Positions 1-11,452 of a DNA stretch of 64,000 nucleotides are shown here, piece by piece. Every line of letters starts with the position of its first letter. Position 1 is the first letter of the stretch. Position numbers and translations under genes: made by a program. Origin of the DNA: Moniliophthora roreri (lineage: Eukaryota > Basidiomycota > Agaricomycetes > Agaricales > Marasmiaceae); assembly GCA_001466705.2 (NCBI GenBank), contig LATX02000201.1, forward strand, positions 372,001 through 436,000, in the 5' to 3' direction. The notes beneath the pieces were generated by a model. The model did no database searches. It saw only the letters and a list, made by a program, of their open reading frames with translations, and was not told the origin of the DNA.

Positions 1-3000
1 CCCCTGGAATCCCAACCGTTGCCCCGGCTTTCGGCCTCCAATTGAGTTCACTTAGTGCTAGGTCAATTTGAATGTTCCGCGGTGGGGTGGGTTGGCGCAT
101 ACAATAATAACAATAACAATGAACAAAGGAATATATGTACTGGATCCATGCATCATCGCAAGTTTTGACAGTTTAGCGCTAGCGTGCTCAAAGCTCATTG
201 GTGATTTTGACAGTACACGGTATTATATCTAATCCACAAGGGGATATTTCATGTTTCTATCATAGCCTCGAGATCTCTCGGATCAAAAGGGCTCGAGATA
301 TCAGAAGGTGTGCAATCTTTCCAGGCGAGCAAGTTTCCACACACATTACTTCTTATTAGGTCACGAGTTGAGGAATTACACTCACCTTTCCGCGAACACC
401 GCGATAGAGAGCATGTAATTCTTGAAGTGGTCGGTCAAAGCAGGGAACTATACAAAAAGTGACCAGTGAGGACAGCGCGGAGCTTAGAGTGCTCCCTCAG
501 TGAGCGGATCGTACGTGGCGCTTTCCAAGACGAGGGTAGCTTCTTTCGCGAGTCGGCTGAAATTAAGACGTATTAGCGACTAATAAAAGACAGGTTTTGA
601 CTCGAATAAAACTTTGTGACTAGGTCAAAGCTGGCAACGACCAAGTATGCCTACCCGAAGCGAAATGAACATGGAGTCACAAAAGACACAAATGACAGCA
701 CCGGCTTTTTTGTTTACAGTATCATTGAGTTGGGTTCTAGATCCCCCCACTGACATTTGCGGTCTCTCTGGTTTCAACACCAAAGCATGCGACACTTCCG
801 AATTAACCTCTCTCGTCTGTACCACCTGTTTCAAATTCCATATGCGAGTCGTCAAACGTATATATCACTTACCTCAAAGTGGTGCCACACTGACTCCCAC
901 AAGCATCTTCTATCAATGAAACAACCTTTTTCTGGCACAAGCCGACGCGGCGACGTTACGTTCTAGGAATTAATTATCGCGGGTAGCCGTAGCGCTGGAT
1001 GTCATTAATAACTTGAAGTAGAAGGAATCTTCTGGTAATAGACATTTACCGATGGACATGGCTCATTAATCATTTCGCTTGACCACTCCTCTCGCTCCCC
1101 TTCGAAACCTGGGGTTCATTATCCCCCAAAGCCCGAAATGAAGCCTTATTGAATTGATACGGCAGAGGACGAAAACCTCGAAGGTACTGGAACATATGTG
1201 AGCAAACTTCATAGAAAGGAGAATGTGGGAAGCATACTAACGTTGTTATTCTTTTGACGTCAAAGAAGAGCCCAGGCCAATCCATTAAGCTTACTATGGT
1301 GAACCTAATCCTAAACGAAACTTTGGTTGACAACATGACTTGTAAGGGTAACCGGATATTTTAGTCACTGAGCGCTCCTTGAGATTCTTGAAGTTTGAAG
1401 CTCGAGGATAGGGTCTATCTGTCTTGTGGAAGGCTCTATAGCGAAGACGGACCAGCGTTAAGGGTAAAACTTGCATGAAGAGATAGGAGATCTGCCCCCC
1501 ATCGACGGATTGAATGCGCTTTTTCACTAGCCTTGTGCAAACCTTGAAAGCGTACACAAGCCTTGAAAGCACATGTTGATGAATCTAGGAAAGTTTGCGG
1601 ATTTTGACAAAAAGCGCGTCATACCCCTGTAAACGATATCATGAGGCTAACTTGTTTACAGTGTGTCTCCTTTCTCATGCTGATAAGGCAAAACAATTGG
1701 CTGCGTCATTAAAGGGAACATCCGGCATGCTATTGACAGCGAACTTGAAGGAAAGATGCACTTACTGTAAACGACATACCGCCGCCGCCGCAAGCCGCAA
1801 AAGACACGAACGTTGCTGCGACGAATAGGAATGTCGATAAGCTTGATGATAATTCAAGCTACTAACCCAGCCCTCGTCGTCAGGAATCGACTAAAAACTG
1901 CGAAGGTCATGAGAGGATGATTGTATGTGCTTCAAAATAAACGAGACATACCAGTGGTCAATCTATGACGATAGAGCCGTCTCGACTCCCGGAGTTTGTA
2001 TATCGAAAGTGGAATTTAAATAGACACTCTTGTTCTTGTTGCGTCCATGACGGACCAACTGCAATACGATCCGAGAGGAATAAGCAACATGTGTGGAAAG
2101 TGAGGAAATACGGATTTTGGCTCGCATAATCCGGAACAGTCTCTGCAGGACTTTACTAGTGGAATCGTGCTAGACGAGGACTCACCCAATCAGTCATAGT
2201 CAGTGATAGTGAAATTTCGATAAATTAGTTCCTAATATTCCACGCTAACGAGGAACACCATAGTAAACCAGAGAATGAATACCGAGCAGTTGGCTGACAT
2301 CCCGGTTATTGATGTTATCTGAGATATCGGAGATGCTAGACGCGGACACGCGACGGCTGACTGGCTGGCCTTTTTTGACTTTTTGACTTCTTCATACTGA
2401 CCCATGATATTAAATGTCCCCGTGGGGAATTAGGTTAGCGAAAAGTCGACGCAGTGCATGTATATGACGAAAACAACGGGCGATTGCGAGATATCTCGAT
2501 AGGAGAACGATCATCAAGGTCAGTCCTCGTGTAAATGGCATGCCCTGTTGCGCCGGAAGCATGGCCCATCAAAATGAGAATGACCTGATTTGATGTTCCT
2601 GAGCTCGGAGGAAGCCTCGATGCTGAGCGGTGAGCAAGAAGGAAAGCTACACGTCTCGACATGCAGCTGCTGCGTGCTGTACTCGAGATTCGAGACGCGT
2701 TCTTGAGCAATTATCGGAGATGTGTTGCCAGGTGTTTGATAGTGGCGTAAGCTAGTCCCAAGATCCGCAAGGGTGAGCAGGGCTTGGGAGCCACAAGCAT
2801 GTGAATCGTAGCGGAAGGGCCGAAAAGCGGACGCGAGATATGTTCAGTTGCATGCAGCTCGCTCCCGTGAGCTTTTCATATGATATGAATGCCACCTGCG
2901 CACAAGTTTAATGACTGGAAAGCACATTGAGATTTATACACATACAAGTATTAGCACTCAGCTGAGGCATGAGGAATACGGTCTACCTTATGCCATCCAG

Positions 3001-5400
3001 TCCACCACCTTGCCTGTCAGTGCTACAAACCTCGTCTTTCCGGAGATCTATACGTATCACAATGAAACCCGTGTTCCTGCATGGCCGCCTTCACTTTCGG
3101 GTGATACCTCCAAATCTGCCGAAACCTCTTCCCAAAAGCACTCATCCCTCCCAGCGGTGATGAATACCATCTGCATCGCTGAGTACAGCGAAGCCCATCA
3201 CGTTTTGGGCATTTCGATGATTTCAATGTACGGCTGCTGCTCGGCAGCTGCGCCTCGCAAGACGTATTCTTCGAATTCAAGAATAGACCTGCGACCTATG
3301 ACATTCATCTCTCATGGGCTGGGTACCATCTTCGTCCTGGAGAGATAACCAGGGCGACATGAGGTATGCACCTCTGATGATATCGCAAGCTACTGAAGGA
3401 ACGTTGGGTACGAAGGTGCGATAGAGCGTGCCGTGAAGTCGCCGGACAATTGCAGTTTTTCCGGATTTACGCCGTCGTCAAGGAGAAGCTGAAGCTCTCT
3501 TCGAAGGATTGTCGGAAAAGGTGCGTCTGTAACGAGAGCTGTATAGAACACGAGAACCGCAAGACGCGTCCGTTTAATATTATTGAATTCACAGTAGTTC
3601 AGAACTCCCGCGCCAACGCCTATCCTCTTCTTTCGGGTTCTTGGACATGGGACCAGAATGATGAGGCATGGTCTTGTGAGGGTAAAGCGTATCCCCCGAC
3701 TGCGTATGAGCAGAATAGTCAGGATCTCACCTGACGAAAGGGGTGTAATGAACGCACCGCGCAAGTAATGAATTGTTCTATGAACCTTCTCTCCGATCCA
3801 CAATAGCCTAGCGTCCTCTCACTAAATTTCATTAACAGTCGCAGCGGGCTTCTCTTCGCACTCCAATTCTGGTAATGGACCAATGATACTCTGTAGCCAA
3901 AAACATACTACATTTGTGGTGTTCACAATGGGATGAACTGAAAAGCAGCCTCTCCGAGAGTATGTCGCTATTTCTTGTATTGGAGTCCTGTAGAAACAAA
4001 AGCTTCCATGTAAAGGCGAGTGCTACAAAATAGGAGTAAGGAGGACGATAAGACGAACATCGAAGTCATGAACTCACGCGGCAGGAATACCATCCAAACG
4101 TGCACTTTTTCACGAAACTTACATCTCCAAACTTCTTCAAGAGACGAATACATTCCCAGCACTTGGACTTTAATTTACGTTGATATGAATTTGACCGAAA
4201 ATGGGTTTCTCGCTGTCTTGCTGAGCATCGTTGAAATCGTGCGCCGTCTATACTGTTACCCACCTGGCCGAGTCCGGTAACGGAGTCAATTTCGAGTAAA
4301 CGAGCGCTCACCATTCTGGAATACATCTCCAGATCGCAAATATGTGGTGAATGTGAGGGTAGAGGACTCCAGTCCGTGAGAAAAATCACGCCCAATCTGA
4401 CTAGCACCACGTGGGACCGTGAACCTGCCGCGTCACGCTCTTGTCCTTTGGACCTTTACCAGGTCAATCGCCGAAACTTTTCTGCGTTACAGTTCGTCAG
4501 GACATGAGCCGAAGGATTCTAGATAGCTCAAAGGGCAGCAGAAATACATGGGCAGCAACCAAGTTGCACGGTCATTCTGCGATGCTCATGATCACTTCTG
4601 CTTCCCCGGCTTCCCCGGTTACCCTGGACATCAACGAGACTCTCGAGTCTCGACGAAGAGAGCGCATTCTGGGGTTATTGTGATGCTTTCGAAGGGACGG
4701 ACCGGACCGAGCGTCGGATGAGCTGCAAACGGGAGAACAATGTTGGGCGAGTAAAGTTCGGCTGTCGTGGATGCTCGATACCAGGTATGCTATACGTTGA
4801 CTATCGTTCTTCTGTGCAACTGATGATCATCTGTTCAGTATACTACACAAATATGAAATATTGGTGGTCCGGCAATTGCACTTAGATCCACTATGCCCTT
4901 ACACGCATATCCAAGGGCCTAGTCTCCAGTATTTGCATTGAATGAATTTTTTGCGGGTCGACTGTCGCTCAACACATCCAGTACTGCTTCCTGGTTCAGA
5001 AGTTAGAGCTTGATATTCATGATTTCCGGTTGAAAGCTACCGGCCTGACCACTATGATCGCATTCATGCAGCCTCTAGTAAGTGCCCTATCTTTTGTAGG
5101 GTCTCTTTCTTAGATTTTCTCAGATAGCATCGCTAGCATGCTCTCGTCACTGTCAAGATTGAGGTCGTCACCTTCTCGGACATCAAGTAGTATATAACAC
5201 GGAAATTGAACCTTGCCCAAAGAGCGTGCTACACATATTTGATACCGCTCAACGATCAAAAATTAACTTTGCTACCCGCAGGTAGTGAACATACCGTGGC
5301 ACCTGTTATGGCCGGGTGTGAGGAAGGCCGGGAGAAACTCCAAATCACCCATTTTCAGAGTTCTCAGGGCAACGTACGCTCAGTTCATCCCCCTGGAAGA
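1..5400. other. Region without recognisable genes
   Basis: Short open frames of 60-145 codons occur on both strands, but none shows a domain or motif I recognise. Around 3210-3350 (+) a frame reads FDDFNVRLLLGSCASQ, then VFFEFKNRP, then HLSWAGYHLRPGEIT before a stop. It has the composition of real protein and may be a fragment of a decayed gene. A short AT-rich AACAAT-type simple repeat lies near 100-120. Neighbouring sequence is a laccase pseudogene, so this may be old decayed gene space. Confidence 0.4.
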
Positions 5401-5499
5401 TAGTAAATTTTTCTCGCGGGTTTGACATCGGTGACTGATTTCTGCTTGACTGTGCTCGTTCGCTCAATTTGCTCACTTTACGGTTCTCTGCAACAGGGT

Positions 5500-8066
5500 A
5501 TGAAGCTTATGATCGCAAAGCTCAGTTGCCTCAGTAACCGAAGTCGCGATGCCTCTACAATCGCTCCTTTCATTCTCCTCGCGCTCACCGCTAGGACCTA
5601 TGCAATAGGTCCTGAGACTGACTTGGTCGTCAGTCCAGATGGATTCAGTCGAAGTGCTATCCTTGCAGGTGGCGCTACAATCGGTCCTCTCATCGTCGGT
5701 AACAAGGCAGGTGTTCCAACGGACATCCTCAATTGAGCACTTGCTGACAATATATATGATGTAGGGTGATACCTCGAAGATCAATGTCGTGAACCAGTTG
5801 AACGACGATATGTTGCAGTCGACCAATATTGTGAGCCAATATCTTCTCACCTTTGCAGTATACACTCAAACGATTTCATAACCAGCACTGGCACGGCTTC
5901 TTCCAAGCGTATACCAACTGGGCCGATGGACCTGCACTTGTCAATCAATGTCCAATTCCGCATGGCACCAGTTTCTTGTATGAATTCCCGGTTAGGGTGT
6001 GGGCAGGAACATTTTTGCACCATTCTCACTTGTGTCAGTTGATTCGTCCCCCGCTCTAACATGCTTCTGACGATAAGAATTATAGCGACGCAGCGTAGTG
6101 ATGGCCTTCGAGGACTGATTGTCATCTATGACCTTGATGATCCCCTCAAGATATGTACAATGTTGACGACGGTAAGAGCGGTTCCTGTCTTAACTCGCTA
6201 TCACTTACATGTTCTGCAGAGTCAGCTGTTATTACGCCGATTCGTCCCCCGCTTTAATATGCTTCTGACGATATTTAATATAGCGACGCAATATTGCGAC
6301 GGCCTTCGGGGTCCAATTATTATCTATGACCTTGATGATGATCCTTTCAAGGATATATACGATGTTGACGACAGTAAGAGCTGTTTCTGCCTGAGCGTGG
6401 TATTGAGATATCTTACATGTTCTGCAGAGTCGACTGTTATTACGCTCGCCGATTGGTACCATGAGAAGGCGAAGACCCTAGTCGCTTCGTTAGTCTCCAT
6501 ATTCCTATCATCTTGTCCATGGAATTAACCGTTTTGTAAAGGACCCCTGACTCGACAGTCATTAATGGCCTCGGACGGTTAGCACATCTTGAGCCTCGTT
6601 TAAAGGCCTTTGCTTAGTTGCTTTCCAGGTGTTCCAGGTGGAAAAAAGGCGACGCCACTGAGATCGCAGTGATCCAAGTCCAACGGGGCAAGCGGTGGGT
6701 GCTTTTCACTGACCATGTACGTCTCTCCCGCTGACTAAAGTTCGTAGATATCGTATGCGTCCAATCAACACCGCCTGTGGACCAGACTATTTCTTTTCGG
6801 TTGATAACCATGACATGTGAGCTCAGTTTGTACTCTCTATGGTCAACACTGAAGCTTCAAATAGGATGGTCATCGAAGCTGACGGTATCTTACATGAACC
6901 AGTAACAGTCAACGGTATTCGTGTTCTCATCGATAAGTTCTAGTTCACATATGCCATCGCGACTATAACCCACCACCCGCACTACGTCAGGTTAACGTTA
7001 CTCCTTCATTGTATGTCGTGCTTTAACGATTTCAAATCATTGTCTCACTTGTTCTTCCACCAGTTTGAAGTCAATCGGCCTGTCGGAAACTACTGTGACG
7101 GCGGCTTCAATGGTGGTATCAACTCTGCTATTCTTCGCCGCGTCGGTGCACCCGAAACCAAGCCACCAGAGAACTTTGTTGCCGTCAAGAAACTAGACAA
7201 CATGCTCAATGAAGCTGATCTTCATCCTATCGCCCGCGAGAAATCAGGAGCTCCAGGTCAGCCATTCTTAGTGGTGTGGACTACGCTTTGCACTTGCACA
7301 TCAGCAATGTATGTTTCTTTCCTATCACACGTGGGCCAGACCAAGCTGATTCCGATTTGAACAGTCGAGCAACCACTTCGCGTGGAATATGTGTCGCCTT
7401 CCCAGTGCCTCTGCAAGTTCTTAGCGGCGCCCAGCTGCCTGCGGGATCGGTGTATGAGCTTCCGGCGAGTCCGAGCATTGAGATCAGCATCGTGGGTGGC
7501 GGTGTGAAGGGCTTTGAATATCCTATGCACCTGCACGGTGTAAGTGCCCAGATACCTCCTAGGTCTGAGTCCTGACATTTGCTTTAGCACGCATTCGATG
7601 TTGTCCGGGTTGCAGGATCTGATACTTGCAATTACGAGAGCCCAGTACGCCACTTTACCTCTTCTTCCGATACCTTGTCGATACTTATTACTCGCACAGG
7701 TTCGCCGAGACGTTGTTAACTTTTAACTTTAACAAAAGAGGAGATAATGTTACCTTCCGCTTCTTCACCGACAACCCCGGACCATGGTTCCTCCACTGCC
7801 ACATTGCCTGGCATCTTGAAGTGTACGTCTTTCCGTATCCCTCATCCGATTTGGTTATTGAACGATTGAAACCAGTGGACCCACTGTCGTTTTTGCTGAA
7901 GGATTGGACGATTGGACTGAGTGGGTTGATATAGTTCCTCGTGAGTCTTCAATACATCAATGCATCATCACTCACTGGTTGTCGGAAAGTTCTGACGGTA
8001 CGCGATACAGCTGCTCGAGACGAGCTCTGCCCGGCTTATGAGACTCTTCCTGAAAACGAGTTTTGA
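5500..8066 (+). pseudogene. Laccase (multicopper oxidase) pseudogene
   Basis: Fragments line up in order with a fungal laccase, a secreted four-copper enzyme that oxidises phenols. An N-terminal part reads AIGPETDLVVSPDGFSRSA (after 5590), then [33 protein letters not shown] (copper motif L1), [10 protein letters not shown] (L2, usually WYHSH), [66 protein letters not shown] with H after an intron (L3), [20 protein letters not shown] (L4), and the C-terminus DELCPAYETLPENEF with TGA at about 8064-8066. Introns are still visible. Decay: several frame changes, a 198-bp internal tandem duplication (6041-6446), a diverged L2, and Tyr instead of the type-1 copper His that opens L3. Certain as laccase-derived; a functional enzyme is very unlikely. 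Confidence 0.9.
6041..6446 (+). repeat. Internal tandem duplication in the laccase pseudogene
   Basis: Two units of about 198 bp begin with GATTCGTCCCCCGCT at 6041 and 6239. Each carries the laccase segment DGLRG...IYDLDD, an intron-like stretch ending in TTACATGTTCTGCAG, and the start of the ...TVITLADWY exon. Unit 2 is closer to the laccase consensus (TQYCDGLRG) than unit 1 (TQRSDGLRG). The units have diverged visibly, so the duplication is not recent. Confidence 0.85.
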
Positions 8067-8322
8067 ACGACCTTATTCTGCGATCTTTTCGTATCTATTA
8101 AAGTCCTTATTTTAGATGAAATGCAGGCTGGATTATTAAAACTGGTTCTATTTCAAGTAAAAAGTTCGTTTCGTTGTCCTGCTGCGTGCAAACCACGCTA
8201 CTCCATTACAAGGTCTTGTGACCAACAGCCGCTTCAGCCGGACAGGAAGCGCCCACGATCAGCAGGTATCAAGAGCACGTTTCAATCTGACTCAACCGTC
8301 ACCTTCTCTTTACCCCACTCTC

Positions 8323-9304
8323 ATGGTACAATTCTTCGACGAAATCCCTCCATTCCTTATCGACTGGATACGAGCCCAGCAAATCTTCTGGGTTGCCACG
8401 GCACCCCTCAGTAAGGAAGGTCATGTCAACGTTTCCGGTAAAGGAGTTGAGGGAACTTTTCATGTTATTGATAACCGGAAGGTATGGTATGAGGATTTGA
8501 CTGGGAGTGGTGAGCAACATAGCTTTATATCTCTTTTCCGTAGCTCAACGTAGGCTAATATGGGGCCATGGGCGCTATGAAGGCTGCGAGACCATCTCAC
8601 ATATCCGAGAAAACGGGAGAATTACTGTTTACTTTAACGCGTTTGAGGGTCCTCCAAGGATAGCGAGGCTTTTTGGGAAGGGTGCGTGAGTTCGTATCTG
8701 AATGCTTCATGCCTTGTTTAGCTGATTCTTTCGATGTAGGAACTGTCTATGAATTCGGAACACCTGAATATAACGATCTTATCCCGCCGGAGAAGCGAAA
8801 ACCAGGTTCTCGGTCTGTTATCATGGTAGATGTACACAAGGTTGCTACGGTATGCTTATCTACATCCTTCATTGAACATACCTGACATTAGCACAGTCAT
8901 GCGGCTACGCAATTCCCTTTTTTGAATTCAAATCACATCGGAATAAACTGATCCAATGGGCTACCCCGAAGGAGACGGCTGATATCGAGGCCTCAGCCGA
9001 AGCGAAGGAGAAGGGTCTCAAAGCCTACTGGGCACGGACTAACTCAACGAGTCTGGATGGCCTACCCGGGATGAGCCTCTTACCGCAAACTACGGACACT
9101 CAGTTCGTCGGACCGGTTGCTCAAAGGATGCGGGGTGGTGTCGAGCCGGATAATTACGAGAAGCGCCAACATGGGGATGCTACGGGGAAACTGGACTCCT
9201 TAAGGGTGGTAGTTCCGGATACGAAGATGGCGGTTGGATTTGCGTTAGGAGCGTTGGCTGTCGTGACGTGTTACCGGGTAGCGGCTGTTGTCGATGGACT
9301 GTAG
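8323..9304 (+). CDS. FMN-binding split-barrel (pyridoxamine 5'-phosphate oxidase-like) protein, copy 1, intact
   Basis: Exons 8323-8509, 8583-8681, 8740-8849 and 8897-9304 join in frame to 267 residues. The protein starts MVQFFDEIPPFLIDWI and continues with FWVATAPLSKEGHVNVSGKG, FHVIDNRKVWYEDLTGSG, CETISHIRENGRITVYFNAF, EGPPRIARLFGKGTVYEFGT and SRSVIMVDVHKVATSCGY. This is the fungal branch of the FMN split-barrel fold related to pyridoxamine-phosphate oxidases; the actual substrate is unknown. Residues about 240-267 (MAVGFALGALAVVTCYRVAAV) form a hydrophobic tail that suggests a C-terminal membrane anchor. The gene ends tail-to-tail with a broken MYND gene; the pair is duplicated at 20.1-22.6 kb. 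It is one of four copies in the window and one of the two that look intact (with 36824-37850). Confidence 0.9.
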
Positions 9305-9668
9305 TTCTGTGCAGCACTATCAGGTGTGATATCTTTTATATAGGTAAATTGCTTTTGTTCATCGACAACCCTCCACTCAATTTCGAAACTGAGAAGCTTT
9401 GACAACTGCAGAATGAATAAAAATGAATCCTCTACTCCATCCACTACGGGTGCTTATGTCGAGGTATATACAGTAAAGCAACGTCCTGGTGTGGGTGATT
9501 ATCAAGAACCCAAGAATGAATAGATATCTTTCGAATCTTGTTTGAGCCCGTAACTACAAGGTAGTCAGATGGTAGCCAGAGCCTTAATGTGCTCGAGATA
9601 CTGCTTCTCCATCCTCGTTTGTGCTGAGGAAAGCAGGCTCACCAATACTTCGGCGTTTCTACTTCTGG
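9305..9668. other. Short intergenic stretch between convergent genes
   Basis: It holds the 3' flanks of the FMN split-barrel gene and the MYND copy. The stretch is repeated with small deletions at 20989-21346. No other gene is seen. Confidence 0.6.
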
Positions 9669-10917
9669 CTATGCTTCTGATTTCTGCGTTTGCGCTTTAT
9701 CGGCCCGTTGAGGTGACGGTGGAAGGGGAGATATGGTTTCTTCTTCGACGTTTTTGGACCTTCCCTCGGTTCGTCGCGCAAGTTGGTGTTTCTCGCCTTC
9801 CCAGCACCATTGATCGACCTCCTTCGTGTCAATGTAGATCTCTCGTGACTCGAAATAATCCTCTATCGCCGTTCGCATGACCATCCTATCCGGAAACTTG
9901 GCCGATGCCGCGACTTTTGTGATATCAGTGAGTTTCTAACAGGTTCTTCCAGATATCTCAACTTACCATCACCTTCATTCATCGCATTTTTCAGATCAGA
10001 CACCCAGTACTTCTTAATCACATCCGTCAAATGCTCATCACCTCCAGCTCTTCGAGTCTTCCAATCCCAAATACTGAACCAGAAAATCCGCACGAGTCGG
10101 CGCGGTGCAATAACGACAATTTGGGCAGTGGATGGTTCTCGAGCATCGTTCAATAAGTCTTGGATAAAAACTGGATCTGCGTCTTGTTCCTCAAGGTACT
10201 CGACTACCTTTTCTCGGGGGACGACAGCGCCTGCACGGAGCTGTGCCCCATGAGTGCATAGCCCATAATGATGATCTGAAGCACTCGCACCAAAAAACGT
10301 TGTTCGATAGCAGAAGTTGGTTCCGGCCGATCTTCGAGCTCGATGAGGAGGCTTATCATGATGAGAAACTTGAGGTCAGAAACGACAAAAATCGGGATAT
10401 GGATGTTAGCACACCAATTCTTTTGCAGCCAGTTTATTGGTTTGCCCTCTACACCCATTGCCCATGTTGCCCTACTCAAAGCGCGTCAAACAGGTCTCTC
10501 ACCATTTAAAGACAGTTTACAGACCAAGCTTCGAGGCAAGGTCTCCATGCGTCAATCCATCTGAATGAGGACTGGTTAGAATTGACTGAAAAAGGAAAAC
10601 GGGAAAAAATCCCCGGGTTACTTTGAAAGCGTCGTGTCGGCCTTCTCCTCGTGTCCTCCTTTTTCCTCTGGTATATCCCGTGGATTAGCATTACAGCCTC
10701 GTTTGTGTATTTTCCAAGCTGCTATCTGGCATTGCTTTGAACAGTATTGGGCCGATCTGCGAATTGAAATTATATCAGTGTTTGTGTGACTGTTAGGACA
10801 ATTCAAGTTGAAGCCAACTTACTGACACCGGCCGCATTTCTGAAGGTTTTTTGGAGAAGGAAATTCCTGATTACAATGATCGCAGGCATACTTTGGGTTG
10901 GCGCGGTCGTTCACCAT
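9669..10917 (-). pseudogene. MYND zinc-finger protein, copy 1, frameshifted
   Basis: Read on the minus strand from the ATG at 10917: MVNDRANPKYACDHCNQEF, then CGRCQ, intron, then SAQYCSKQCQIAAWKIHKRG with C. This is a MYND finger (paired CxxC motifs and the final HKxxC), a protein-interaction module. After an intron comes WIDAWRPCLEAWSVNCL and a stop. The downstream exons remain readable (ATWAMGVEGKP, LIELEDRPEPTSAIEQRF, REKVVEYLEEQDADPVFI, RLVRIFWFSIWDWKTRR) and match the intact gene at 14821-16109. Relative to that gene, exon 3 is 7 bp shorter between the WxxAW and ATWAM parts, which shifts the frame, and an in-frame TGA follows. The same lesions occur in copy 2, so they predate the block duplication. 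An unusual extra intron is the only way it could be functional. Confidence 0.75.
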
Positions 10918-10989
10918 GGTTGCGTGAAACTCGATATTCGTGGGAAGATTTCAATCCAGCTCGTGTCTTCTGCTGTCACTGATTCGTGA

Positions 10990-11452
10990 CATGGACGCCC
11001 GACTTATGGACTATCCTGATATCATGGGTGCGAATCAGCAAAATTGTCCTCGCGTCGTCTCGGAGATCGGAAGGTTAGAATGAAAAATGGCGGGTGGTCA
11101 GATAAAATCAATGGAAACGACTTCGAGACCGTATTGATGACTCTTACACTTATTCAAGCTGGCTGCCTTTGGAGAATTGATAGTGTTCATTGTGGTACGA
11201 ATAAGGCCTGAGGATGATGTGATGAAGAAACAATTCGGTGAGCAGTGGGTGAGATGGTGTCAAAGGGTTAGATACCAGGCGTGCATTGGAAACTGTCGAT
11301 GACAGCCAAATCCTTCACTCTATCCACCCGCGGATAAATAGAAAGGCATTCCACATTGTCTGAAGTTTCGGAATCCGCTCTTGAGATTCAGTAATATCCA
11401 TTCATATAGGTTAACAGAAAGTAGTTCTACGCATTGGAAACATTGGCTCTGT
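10990..11452. other. Intergenic, nothing recognised
   Basis: The first part belongs to the upstream flank of MYND copy 1 and is repeated near 22625-22835. The remainder is the 3' flank of P450 A. Confidence 0.5.

Larger units (their letters stand above)
8390..11120. repeat. Segmental duplication, copy 1 (FMN split-barrel + MYND block)
   Basis: This stretch matches about 20113-22800 in the same orientation, including both genes and the DNA between them. The part 10204-10700 is nearly identical to 21852-22350 (I found four mismatches by eye), while the flanking parts differ more, with several small indels. See the separate finding on possible gene conversion. Confidence 0.85.

Noticed and set aside
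3390..3803. 137-codon minus-strand frame
   Set aside because: No recognisable domain or intron context, and an equally long plus-strand frame overlaps it.
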